DNA of 64,000 bases from the NCBI RefSeq assembly GCF_034424525.1, contig NZ_CP139979.1:4735501-4799500 (forward strand). The letters are read 5' to 3'. Below the pieces are notes generated by a model, which ran no database searches, was not told the DNA's origin, and saw only the letters and a program-made list of their open reading frames with translations. Origin of the DNA: Sphingobium yanoikuyae. Lineage in GTDB: Bacteria; Pseudomonadota; Alphaproteobacteria; Sphingomonadales; Sphingomonadaceae. Positions within the stretch are counted from its first letter, which is position 1. Each line of letters begins with the position of its first letter. Positions 34,184 to 41,386 of the stretch are shown one piece after another. The translations under genes and the position numbers were made by a program.

Positions 34184-35173
34184 TCAGACAGTTGGCCGCG
34201 TCCACAACCTGGCAGACCGCGCTGCCCCTGCCGGCCAGCGCCGCGCCCGTCCCGGCACCTGTCGTCCCGCGCGGATCACCCAGCCCAGCTTCTCGCGCGC
34301 CGGCGTCACCACGCGATGGTCCCAGGCATGCTCGCCCCGCCGCGCGACTTCGCGCGCGATGTCGCCATAGATGCCCGCCGCCGCCAGCACTGCCCAGGCC
34401 GCCCGCGCCGGCAGCGCGCCGGTGCCATGGCGCGCGCTGTCCTCATAGGCCGCCGCCATGTCGGCCAGCCGCCGGCCCAATATCGCCAGCTTCGGCCGCA
34501 GCCAGGGCTTCATATGCTCGCCGGGCGGCATGTCCATTTCCACCAGCCATTCGACCGGCAGGTAGCAGCGGTCGGCCAGTTCATCCTCGCTGATGTCGCG
34601 GGCGATATTGGCGAGCTGGAAGGCGATGCCCAGGTCACAGGCGCGGTCCAGCGTCGCCTCATTATCGGGATCGACCCCCATCAGCACCGCCATCATGCAG
34701 CCCACGGCGCCCGCGACATGATAGCAATAGCGCAGCATGTCTGCCTCGCTGCGCGGCCGCCAGTCGCGCGCATCGAGCGCAAAGCCCTCCAGCAGGTCAT
34801 GGGCATAACGGTGCGGGATCGCGCATTCGCGCATGACGACGCCAAAGCCGTCAAAGGCCGGGTCGCCGGTCGGCTCGCCGCGCAGCGCCGCATCGGTCAG
34901 CACCCGCAGGGTCGACAGCCGCGCCTGCCCGTCGGCGACGCCGCGCATCGTCCCGCCATGGTCCTGCCCATCGGCGATATCGTCGCATTTGCGGCACCAG
35001 GCATAGAGCAGCCAGGCCCGCTCGCGCGTCACCGGGTCGAACAGCTTCGACGCCATGGCAAAGCTCTTCGAGCCCCGTGCAATGCTGTCGCGGGCATGGG
35101 CGATCAGGGCGGGGCGATTCCATTCTCCCCTCCCGCCTGCGGGAGGGGCCGGGGGAGGGCCTGTTAAGTCCAT
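34184..35173 (-). CDS. crtB: Phytoene synthase (squalene/phytoene synthase family)
   Basis: CrtB condenses two geranylgeranyl diphosphates into phytoene, the first committed carotenoid step. The 329-residue protein has the first Asp-rich motif DDIADGQD at about 64-71, the second in NIARDISEDELADRCYLP near residue 195-212, and the substrate segment SKSFAMASKLF near 35-45. Residues 1-18 (MDLTGPPPAPPAGGRGEW) are translated entirely from an inverted repeat (35127-35218). No ATG, GTG or TTG exists in frame between the repeat and the conserved SKSF segment, so the repeat appears to supply the start codon. It forms the last gene of the crtY-crtI-LOG-crtB group. Confidence 0.9.
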   Translation of the reverse strand: MDLTGPPPAPPAGGRGEWNRPALIAHARDSIARGSKSFAMASKLFDPVTRERAWLLYAWCRKCDDIADGQDHGGTMRGVADGQARLSTLRVLTDAALRGEPTGDPAFDGFGVVMRECAIPHRYAHDLLEGFALDARDWRPRSEADMLRYCYHVAGAVGCMMAVLMGVDPDNEATLDRACDLGIAFQLANIARDISEDELADRCYLPVEWLVEMDMPPGEHMKPWLRPKLAILGRRLADMAAAYEDSARHGTGALPARAAWAVLAAAGIYGDIAREVARRGEHAWDHRVVTPAREKLGWVIRAGRQVPGRARRWPAGAARSARLWTRPTV

Positions 35174-35218
35174 GAAGCGGACATGCCCTCCCCTAACCCC
35201 TCCCGCAAGCGGGAGGGG
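35127..35218. repeat. Inverted-repeat element, family D copy 1 (overlaps crtB start)
   Basis: Two arms, 35127-35160 and 35185-35218, are imperfect complements. Each holds the palindrome CCCCTCCCGCnTGCGGGAGG (with a final GG) and a CCCTCCCC-type extension. The 24-base spacer contains the crtB ATG. A related, longer element is at 38545-38686. Such GGGAGGGG palindromes are common dispersed intergenic repeats in sphingomonads. Confidence 0.78.
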
Positions 35219-35227
35219 AATATTATT

Positions 35228-35812
35228 TCAGAGCCGTGCGGCCTTCATCGCAAAGATCGTCTCATGCGGCTGATAGGCGACCATCTGGTCCAGCAGCCCC
35301 TCGATGCTGTCATCATGGATCATGATGCCGGCATGCTGCGGCCGGATGAAGCCGGCTTCCACCATCTGCCGGTTGAAGCCGATCAACTGGTCATAGAAGC
35401 CTGCGACATTGAGCAGGCCGACCGGCTTGTTGTGATAGCCCAGCTGCGCCCAGCTGATCGCTTCCCACAGCTCGTCCATCGTGCCGACGCCGCCCGGAAT
35501 CGTGACGAAACCGTCCGACAGGTCGGTGAAGAGCTGCTTGCGCTGGTGCATGGTCTGGACGACGTGCAATTCGGTGCAGCCGCGATGCGCGACTTCGGCG
35601 CCGACCAGCGCCTCGGGGATCACGCCGATCACCTCGCCGCCCGCTTCCAGCGCCGCATCCGCCACCGCGCCCATCAGGCCCAGCCGCCCGCCGCCATAGA
35701 CGACGCCGATTCCGCGCTGTGCCAGGGTGCGGCCGACATGGCGCGCCGCGTCGATATAGGTGAGGTCGGCCGGCGTCGCCGAACCACAATAAACAGCCAG
35801 TCTTTTCATCAT
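35228..35812 (-). CDS. LOG/TIGR00730-family protein (short form) within the carotenoid cluster
   Basis: The 194-residue protein has the family motifs VVYGGGRLGLMGAVADAAL near residue 36-54 and PGGVGTMDELWEAISWAQLG near 106-125. These match LOG-type phosphoribohydrolases that release adenine-type bases from nucleoside 5'-monophosphates. Start at 35812 is the first Met (MMKRLAVYCGS), matching the family N terminus. It lies between crtI and crtB, 28 bases from the crtI stop, so it is probably co-transcribed with them, although no carotenoid role is known. The long-form paralogue is at 5882-6760. Confidence 0.88.
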   Translation of the reverse strand: MMKRLAVYCGSATPADLTYIDAARHVGRTLAQRGIGVVYGGGRLGLMGAVADAALEAGGEVIGVIPEALVGAEVAHRGCTELHVVQTMHQRKQLFTDLSDGFVTIPGGVGTMDELWEAISWAQLGYHNKPVGLLNVAGFYDQLIGFNRQMVEAGFIRPQHAGIMIHDDSIEGLLDQMVAYQPHETIFAMKAARL

Positions 35813-35840
35813 CTTCCAGTCCCGAAGCGCCGCGCGCTCC

Positions 35841-37322
35841 TCAAGCCATGTCCTGCAGCATCAGCGCCGCGGTCGCCTTGGCGCTGCCCACCACGCCGGG
35901 GATGCCCGCGCCGGGATGGGTGCCGGCCCCTACCAGATAAAGGTTGGGAATGACATCGTCGCGATTATGGGCGCGGAACCAGGCGCTCTGGGTCAACAGC
36001 GGCTCCACGCTGAAGCCGCTGCCCAGATGGGCATTGAGGTCGCGGCCAAAGTCGCTCGGCGCATAATGGAACTGGGTCACGATGCGCGATCGTATGTCGG
36101 GGATCAGCCGATGCTGAATCTCGTCCAGGATGCGCTCGGCATAGGCCGGCGCGAAGCGGTCCCAGTCGATCGGCAGCTTGCCCATGTGCGGCACCGGGGC
36201 GAGCGCATAGAAGGTCGAATAGCCTTCCGGCGCCATCGACGGGTCGGTGACGGTCGGGTGGTGCAGATAGAGCGAGAAATCGGCCGGCAGCACGCCATGG
36301 CTGTAGATATCGGTCAGCAGCCCCTCATAGCGCGGGCCGAACAGGATCATATGGTGGGGAATACCCGGCCAGCTGCCCTTGATGCCGAAATGCAGCACGA
36401 ACAGGCTGGGCGACCATTTCTTGTGCTGCAGCTTTTCCGCCTGCTTCTGCCCGCGCGGGTGATGGCCCAGAAGATCGCGATAGCTGTGCATCAAATCGCC
36501 ATTGCTGGCGATCGCGTCCGCCTCCCCGCGCCAGCCCGACGCGGTGCGCACCGCCACGGCCCGGTCGCCATGGGTCTCGATCTCGACCACCGCGTCGCCC
36601 AGCCGCAGCACGCCGCCCAGCCGCTCGAAATGGGTCGCCATGCCCTGCACCAGCCGGTTGGTGCCGCCCTTGGCGAACCACACGCCGCCATCCTTCTCCA
36701 GCTTGTGGATCAGGGCATAGATGCCGCTGGTCGTCATCGGATTGCCGCCGACCAGCAGGCTGTGGAAGGACAGCGCCTGGCGCAGCTTCTCGTCCTTCAC
36801 ATGGCTCGACACGATCGAATAGACCGATCGCCAGGCCTGATATTTGGCAAGGCTCGGCCCCGCCCGCACCATCGAGGCGAAGTCGAGGAAGGCGACCGAG
36901 CCGAGCTTGCGATAGCCCTCCTCATAGACGCCGTCGGCATAGTCGAGGAACCGCTCATAGCCCGCGACATCCTCGGGATTGAGCTTGGCGATCTGCGCGC
37001 GCAGCGCCACCTCGTCGTTGGAATAGTCGAAATTGGTGCCGTCGCGCCAGTTGAGCCGGTAGAAGGGCGACACCGGCACCAGGCTGACATCCTGCGCCAT
37101 GTCGTTCCCCGACAGGCGCCACAATTCGGCCAGGCAGGCCGGATCGGTGATGACCGTCGGCCCCGCGTCGAAGGTGAAGCCGTCCTTCTCCCACATATAG
37201 GCGCGGCCACCGGGGCGGTCGCGCGCCTCGATCAGGGTGGTTGCCACCCCGGCCGACTGCAGACGGATGGCCAGCGCTAGGCCGCCAAAGCCCGCGCCAA
37301 TGACAATCGCTTTCCGCTCCAT
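35841..37322 (-). CDS. crtI: Phytoene desaturase
   Basis: CrtI is the FAD-dependent enzyme that converts phytoene stepwise to lycopene. The 493-residue protein starts with the dinucleotide-binding motif IGAGFGGLALAIRLQSAG (8-25) and has GGRAYMWEKDGFTFDAGPTVITDP near residue 39-62. The C-terminal carotenoid-desaturase signature is YLVGAGTHPGAGIPGVVGSAKA near residue 462-483. The start at 37322 shares one base with the stop of crtY (TGATG), so the two are translationally coupled. An upstream in-frame extension lies wholly inside crtY. Confidence 0.96.
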   Translation of the reverse strand: MERKAIVIGAGFGGLALAIRLQSAGVATTLIEARDRPGGRAYMWEKDGFTFDAGPTVITDPACLAELWRLSGNDMAQDVSLVPVSPFYRLNWRDGTNFDYSNDEVALRAQIAKLNPEDVAGYERFLDYADGVYEEGYRKLGSVAFLDFASMVRAGPSLAKYQAWRSVYSIVSSHVKDEKLRQALSFHSLLVGGNPMTTSGIYALIHKLEKDGGVWFAKGGTNRLVQGMATHFERLGGVLRLGDAVVEIETHGDRAVAVRTASGWRGEADAIASNGDLMHSYRDLLGHHPRGQKQAEKLQHKKWSPSLFVLHFGIKGSWPGIPHHMILFGPRYEGLLTDIYSHGVLPADFSLYLHHPTVTDPSMAPEGYSTFYALAPVPHMGKLPIDWDRFAPAYAERILDEIQHRLIPDIRSRIVTQFHYAPSDFGRDLNAHLGSGFSVEPLLTQSAWFRAHNRDDVIPNLYLVGAGTHPGAGIPGVVGSAKATAALMLQDMA

Positions 37323-38473
37323 CAGGCGGGTGGGTTCAGCAATGCGTGCATGGCATCCCTTATGCGCACCGGGGGACGCCCGCACAAGATGCGGATGCGA
37401 TCGGCGATGGTCGATCGCCCGGCGTAAAAGCGCTGGATCAGCCCCGGCCGCAGCCGATAGAACCGGGCAAAGATGCGCCAGCGCTGGTCCGGCGCCGCAG
37501 CACCGAAGAGCATCCGGCCAAGCAGCCGATAATAAAGCCCCTTCTTCCAGTGCGTCGCAGCATAGGTCCGCGTCGCCGCCGGCAGGCCCTTCAGCGGCTG
37601 CTCCACCAGCCAGGTCGCGAATCGCACCGCATCGGGCAGCGAATAGCCGGTCATCGGCTGGAACAGCCCCGCCTTCACCCCGGCCCGCGCGACCGGGTCA
37701 TCGACCGGCCAGTAGCGGTCGAAATCGCCGCCATGCACCACCGGCAGCACCCCGCTCTCGCTGTGGATAACTTCCTCCACCTGCCAACCCTGCGCCTGCG
37801 CATAGGCGGCGATCCGCTCCGCGATCCCTTCCGCGTCCAGCGCCGGCCCGTCGCTATAATAAGTATCCTCGACAAAGATCGTCCGGGCGTCGCGCGGCAG
37901 CAGATAGACGAAGCGATAGCCGTCGATCTGCGCCACCGTCGCGTCCATAATCACCGGCCACGCGATTCCGTGCGGCTGTGCCAGCCGCAGCGTCTGCCCG
38001 ACGAATTTCTGCCAACCACAGCGCAGCGCCGACAGATCGCCCGCGCCGCGCGCATCGATCATCGCAGGCGCGCTGATCCGCCGCCCATCCTCCAGCACCA
38101 GAAATTGCCGGCCGATCGTCGCCACCCGAGCACCGGTCAGCAGGCGATTGCCCAGCGCCGCCCGCACATGCGCGTCGAAACGGGGGGAGGCGATGCTGTT
38201 ATAGGGGGTGTCGAGCTGCCGCCGATAGCCGGGAAAGCGCACTTCATGCCCCTGCGACCAGCGGCTGCTGACCAGCGGATCGACCAGCCAGCGGTCGCGC
38301 GCATCCACATCCCCGTCGAAGAAGGACCAGATATGATTGCCGCCGACATGATCGGCCTGCTCGATCAACAGGATGCGCGTACCCGGCCGCCGCTCGGCAA
38401 AGGCAAGCGCGATCAGCCCCCCGGCAAGGCCCCCGCCGATAATCGCAAGATCGCATTCCAGATCAGCCACCAA
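37322..38473 (-). CDS. crtY: Lycopene beta-cyclase
   Basis: CrtY forms the beta-ionone rings of beta-carotene from lycopene. The 383-residue flavoprotein has the N-terminal motif LAIIGGGLAGGLIALAFAE (9-27) and LLIEQADHVGGNHIWSFFDGDV, the family's HxWS segment, near 35-56. Other family segments are FVYLLPRDARTIFVEDTYYSDG near residue 188-209 and GLFQPMTGYSLPDAVRFA near 268-285. It is the first gene of the crtY-crtI-LOG-crtB run. Beta-carotene would be the product of this cluster; hydroxylase and ketolase genes are not in the window. Confidence 0.94.
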   Translation of the reverse strand: MVADLECDLAIIGGGLAGGLIALAFAERRPGTRILLIEQADHVGGNHIWSFFDGDVDARDRWLVDPLVSSRWSQGHEVRFPGYRRQLDTPYNSIASPRFDAHVRAALGNRLLTGARVATIGRQFLVLEDGRRISAPAMIDARGAGDLSALRCGWQKFVGQTLRLAQPHGIAWPVIMDATVAQIDGYRFVYLLPRDARTIFVEDTYYSDGPALDAEGIAERIAAYAQAQGWQVEEVIHSESGVLPVVHGGDFDRYWPVDDPVARAGVKAGLFQPMTGYSLPDAVRFATWLVEQPLKGLPAATRTYAATHWKKGLYYRLLGRMLFGAAAPDQRWRIFARFYRLRPGLIQRFYAGRSTIADRIRILCGRPPVRIRDAMHALLNPPA

Positions 38474-38544
38474 CCCCTGTTAGCGACGCCGACGCCAAAG
38501 GCAAAGCCGGACGGTCCGGCTGGGATGGGTGGTTTCCTGCCATT

Positions 38545-38686
38545 CCCCTCCCGTAAACGGGAGGGGTAGCGAGACTTGCGCGCGCAGCGCGTTAGTCGCA
38601 GCGGGGTGGGCTATCGCGACGTCCAGCCCACCCCCTTGATGGGAGTCACGCGCCTCCCATCAACCCCTCCCGCCTGCGGGAGGGGG
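38545..38686. repeat. Inverted-repeat element, family D copy 2
   Basis: A 142-bp element lies upstream of crtY. Its outer palindromes are CCCCTCCCGTAAACGGGAGG (plus GG) at 38545-38566 and CCCCTCCCGCCTGCGGGAGG (plus GG) at 38664-38685. Inside are the complementary words GGGGTGGGCT and AGCCCACCCC, and GATGGGAG/CTCCCATC. The rest of the 380-bp gap to amtB (38687-38812) holds a small GGTAC/GTACC hairpin and nothing else I recognise. Confidence 0.72.
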
Positions 38687-38812
38687 AACAGGTCCGCTTC
38701 TGGTCGTACCCGGCCCATTGAACTCGACCCGCTGCCTGCCCTGGGGATAAAAATAGGGCCGGTACTTTCGTACCGACCCCAAGGCATGTTCGCAGGAGGA
38801 ACAAGGTGAGGC

Positions 38813-38845
38813 GGGCGGGCCGTGTCCCGGTCGGGCGGCCCGCCC
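38813..38845 (-). terminator. Hairpin downstream of amtB
   Basis: GGGCGGGCCG (38813-38822) and CGGCCCGCCC (38836-38845) form a perfect ten-base stem eight bases past the amtB stop. No T tract follows on the minus strand, so termination may be factor-assisted. Confidence 0.6.
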
Positions 38846-38853
38846 TGCCAATC

Positions 38854-40200
38854 TCAGTAGTTGTAGGCGCGCTCGCCATGCTCGCCGAGGTCGAGGCCTT
38901 CATATTCGACCTCCTGGCTGACCCGCAGGCCGGTGATGGCCTTGGCGATGAAGATGGCGATGGCGGTGCCGATCGAGGCCCAGATGATGGTCACGACAAC
39001 CGCTTCGATCTGGACGAGCAGCTTGGCGCCGATTTCATAGTCCGCCGCGCCGGGGCCGCCGAGGGCGGGCGAGTAGACGATGGCGGTACCGATGGCGCCG
39101 ATCATGCCGCCGATGCCGTGGATGCCGAAGGCGTCCAGGCTGTCGTCATAGCCAAGCTTGGGCTTGAGCACGGTGACGGCATAGAAGCAGACGATCGAGG
39201 CAACAGCGCCCAGCACGATCGCACCGAACGGGCCCGAGTTGCCGGCGGCCGGGGTGACCGCGACGAGGCCGGCGATGACGCCCGAGCAGAAGCCCAGGGC
39301 CGACGCCTTGTGGCCATTGACGCGTTCGATCAGCATCCAGAACAGGCCGCCCGATGCGGTGGCGACGAAGGTGTTGATCATGGCGAGCGCGGCCGAACCA
39401 TTGGCTTCCAGCGCCGAGCCGGCGTTGAAGCCGAACCAGCCGGCCCACAGCAGGCCGGTGCCGACCGCAGTCAGCGTCAGGCTGTGTGGCGCCATCGGTT
39501 CCTTGGGATAGCCGATACGCTTGCCCAGGATGATCGCGGCGACCAGCGCCGAGACGCCGGCGTTGATGTGAACGACGGTGCCGCCCGCGAAATCGAGCGC
39601 GCCGGCCTTGAAGAAATAGCCCGAAGCCGCCCAGACCATGTGCGCGATCGGGAAATAGACGATCGTCAGCCAGATGGCGGCGAACACCATCACGGCCGAG
39701 AATTTGATGCGTTCGACCACCGAACCCAGCACCAGCGCAACGGTGATCGCGGCGAAGGTCATCTGGAAGCAGACGAAGACATATTCCGGAATCTCGACGC
39801 CGGCGGTGAAGGTCGCGGCCTGCGAAGCGGGCGTGATGCCCTTCAGGAACGCCTTGTCGAAGGTCGAGACGACGTTGGAGAGGCCGCTGGTATAATCGGG
39901 GCCGAAGGCCATCGAATAACCGTACATGACCCAGATCAGCATGGCGAGGCAGGCGGCGGCGCCGATCTGCGTCATCACCGACAGCATGTTCTTGCTGCGG
40001 GCAAGGCCGCCATAGAACAGGGCGAGGCCCGGCAGGATCATCAGGAAGACGAGGATGGTGGACGTCATCATCCAGGCAACGTCGCCCTTGTCCACGGTCG
40101 CGGCCGGCGCGGCCGCGTCCTGTGCCCAAGCGGGCAGCGCGGCGAACAGCGAAAGGCCGGTGGCCCCCAGCGCGCCGCAGAGTTTCTTCGAAAAGGTCAT
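38854..40200 (-). CDS. amtB: Ammonium transporter
   Basis: The 448-residue inner-membrane channel for ammonium/ammonia has a cleaved signal peptide (MTFSKKLCGALGATGLSLFA … AWAQ, about 27 residues), as in E. coli AmtB. Eleven membrane segments follow. The twin pore histidines are in YFPIAHMVWA and in FGIHGIGGMIGAIGT, and ALFYGGLARSKNMLS lies in the first helices. The start at 40200 is preceded by AAGGGGGGAA. It is 13 bases downstream of glnK and shares its sigma-54 promoter, the classic glnK-amtB arrangement. Confidence 0.96.
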   Translation of the reverse strand: MTFSKKLCGALGATGLSLFAALPAWAQDAAAPAATVDKGDVAWMMTSTILVFLMILPGLALFYGGLARSKNMLSVMTQIGAAACLAMLIWVMYGYSMAFGPDYTSGLSNVVSTFDKAFLKGITPASQAATFTAGVEIPEYVFVCFQMTFAAITVALVLGSVVERIKFSAVMVFAAIWLTIVYFPIAHMVWAASGYFFKAGALDFAGGTVVHINAGVSALVAAIILGKRIGYPKEPMAPHSLTLTAVGTGLLWAGWFGFNAGSALEANGSAALAMINTFVATASGGLFWMLIERVNGHKASALGFCSGVIAGLVAVTPAAGNSGPFGAIVLGAVASIVCFYAVTVLKPKLGYDDSLDAFGIHGIGGMIGAIGTAIVYSPALGGPGAADYEIGAKLLVQIEAVVVTIIWASIGTAIAIFIAKAITGLRVSQEVEYEGLDLGEHGERAYNY

Positions 40201-40213
40201 TATTCCCCCCTTC

Positions 40214-40552
40214 TTACAGCGCGGTTTCGCCGGTTTCGCCGGTGCGGATGCGCACGGCCTGGCCGACATCGAGGACGAAGATCTTGCCATCGCCGATCGC
40301 GCCCGAATTGGCGGCGGCCTGCGTCGCTTCCACCACGCGCGGCGCGAGGTCGTCGTCGCAGACCACCTCGATCTTGATCTTGGGAACCATGTTGGTGGAA
40401 TATTCGGCGCCGCGATAGATTTCGGTCTGGCCCTTCTGGCGACCAAAGCCCTTCACTTCGCTGACCGTCATACCGGCGATGCCAAGCGAGGAAAGAGCCT
40501 CGCGGACATCGTCAAGCTTGAACGGCTTGATGATAGCCATGACAAGTTTCAT
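40214..40552 (-). CDS. glnK: Nitrogen regulatory protein P-II (GlnK type)
   Basis: The 112-residue trimeric signalling protein senses ATP/ADP and 2-oxoglutarate and is uridylylated on Tyr51, which is present in RGAEYSTN. The T-loop (about 37-55) and the C-terminal signature DGKIFVLDVGQAVRIRTGE are standard. Under nitrogen sufficiency it should plug the AmtB channel encoded just downstream. The link to amtB and the sigma-54 promoter argue for the name glnK over glnB. Confidence 0.95.
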   Translation of the reverse strand: MKLVMAIIKPFKLDDVREALSSLGIAGMTVSEVKGFGRQKGQTEIYRGAEYSTNMVPKIKIEVVCDDDLAPRVVEATQAAANSGAIGDGKIFVLDVGQAVRIRTGETGETAL

Positions 40553-40585
40553 GTCGCCCCCTTATTTGGTGTGCGGCGACATACC

Positions 40586-40602
40586 AGCAAGAGGCGTGCC
40601 AA
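40586..40602 (-). promoter_or_regulatory. Sigma-54 (-24/-12) promoter of glnK-amtB
   Basis: On the minus strand the sequence TTGGCACGCCTCTTGCT matches the consensus TGGCACG-N4-TTGCW exactly. The invariant GG is at 40600-40599 and the invariant GC at 40588-40587, separated by ten bases as required. Transcription should start about 12 bases further on, leaving a short leader before the glnK ATG at 40552. GTGCAGATGCAC at 40666-40677, 65-80 bases upstream, could be part of an NtrC enhancer site but the spacing is not canonical. Confidence 0.88.
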
Positions 40603-40680
40603 TTTGCTAATGACGCATTAACGCGGGATTTCCACTAGGGGAGATTGTTGCGCCGCCGAAAAAATGTGCAGATGCACGGC

Positions 40681-40701
40681 CATGCCTAAAAAATAGGCAT
40701 G
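40681..40701. terminator. Hairpin between glnK promoter and DUF924 gene
   Basis: CATGCCTA (40681-40688) and TAGGCATG (40694-40701) form an eight-base stem with an A5 loop, seven bases past the stop of the DUF924 gene. It probably ends that minus-strand transcript before the glnK promoter region. Confidence 0.5.
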
Positions 40702-40708
40702 TTCCCGC

Positions 40709-41284
40709 CTACCATTGCGATCCTTCGGCGACCGCTGCCGCTTCGGCGGGCAGGGTGGTGCGACCAAGGGCAGTGTTGCGATGGGGGAAACGGCCGAAGC
40801 GCGCGATGGTTGCATGATGCTGGCGGGCGAAATCGAGCGACCGGGCGTCGCCGGTCCCTTCGAACAGGGAGAGCGACAGTTCCTGATCGGCCAGATCCTC
40901 GCTATGCTGGAAGGGCATGTAGAAGAAGAGCCGGCCCGCCCCGCCAATCTGGATGTCATAGCCCAGCGCGATGGCGCCGCGCGCCACCTCGCGAGCGATC
41001 GGGTCGGTGGCAAAGGCCTGGGCCTTGCCGCGGAACATGTTGCGGGGCAGCTGGTCGAACAGCAGCACGGCGGCCAGCGCATCGTCGGCGCGGTCAAGGA
41101 AGCTTTCGGCCGGAAGCGTCCGCTTCTCGCTCCACAGGACGGCGAAGCGGTCGATGCAATGCTGGTCCAGTGCCGGATCATGGCTGTACCAGCCTTCATC
41201 GCCAACCTGGTTGAACCAGAAGTCGAGCAGGGCCGCCGCCCAGTCGGCGGTCACGGCGTCATGGCTGTCGGTCAGCATGTTCAT
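40709..41284 (-). CDS. DUF924 family protein
   Basis: The protein has 191 residues from the Met at 41284. Family segments are LLDFWFNQVGDEGWYSHDPALDQ near residue 19-41, AAVLLFDQLPRNMFRGKAQAFATDP near 69-93, and FFYMPFQHSEDLADQELSLSLFE near 119-141. The fold is predicted to be all-helical, TPR-like, and no activity has been assigned to the family as far as I know. A second Met six bases further in is an equally good start; neither has a strong ribosome site. Confidence 0.83.
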   Translation of the reverse strand: MNMLTDSHDAVTADWAAALLDFWFNQVGDEGWYSHDPALDQHCIDRFAVLWSEKRTLPAESFLDRADDALAAVLLFDQLPRNMFRGKAQAFATDPIAREVARGAIALGYDIQIGGAGRLFFYMPFQHSEDLADQELSLSLFEGTGDARSLDFARQHHATIARFGRFPHRNTALGRTTLPAEAAAVAEGSQW

Positions 41285-41386
41285 ACGCAAAATACGTGTT
41301 GATCGCCGCCCGGTTCCTCGGCCCATGGCGGCGGCGGGTCGGGTGACCGCGCCGCCATGGCAGGAGCCGCCATGGCAGGAATGGGA

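Noticed and set aside
34100..35167. Long plus-strand open frame opposite crtB
   Set aside because: It is antisense to a recognisable phytoene synthase and has no domain. High GC makes long antisense frames common here.
38806..40377. 523-codon plus-strand open frame opposite amtB
   Set aside because: It is highly charged, Gly/Asp/Arg-rich and is the mirror of amtB codons.
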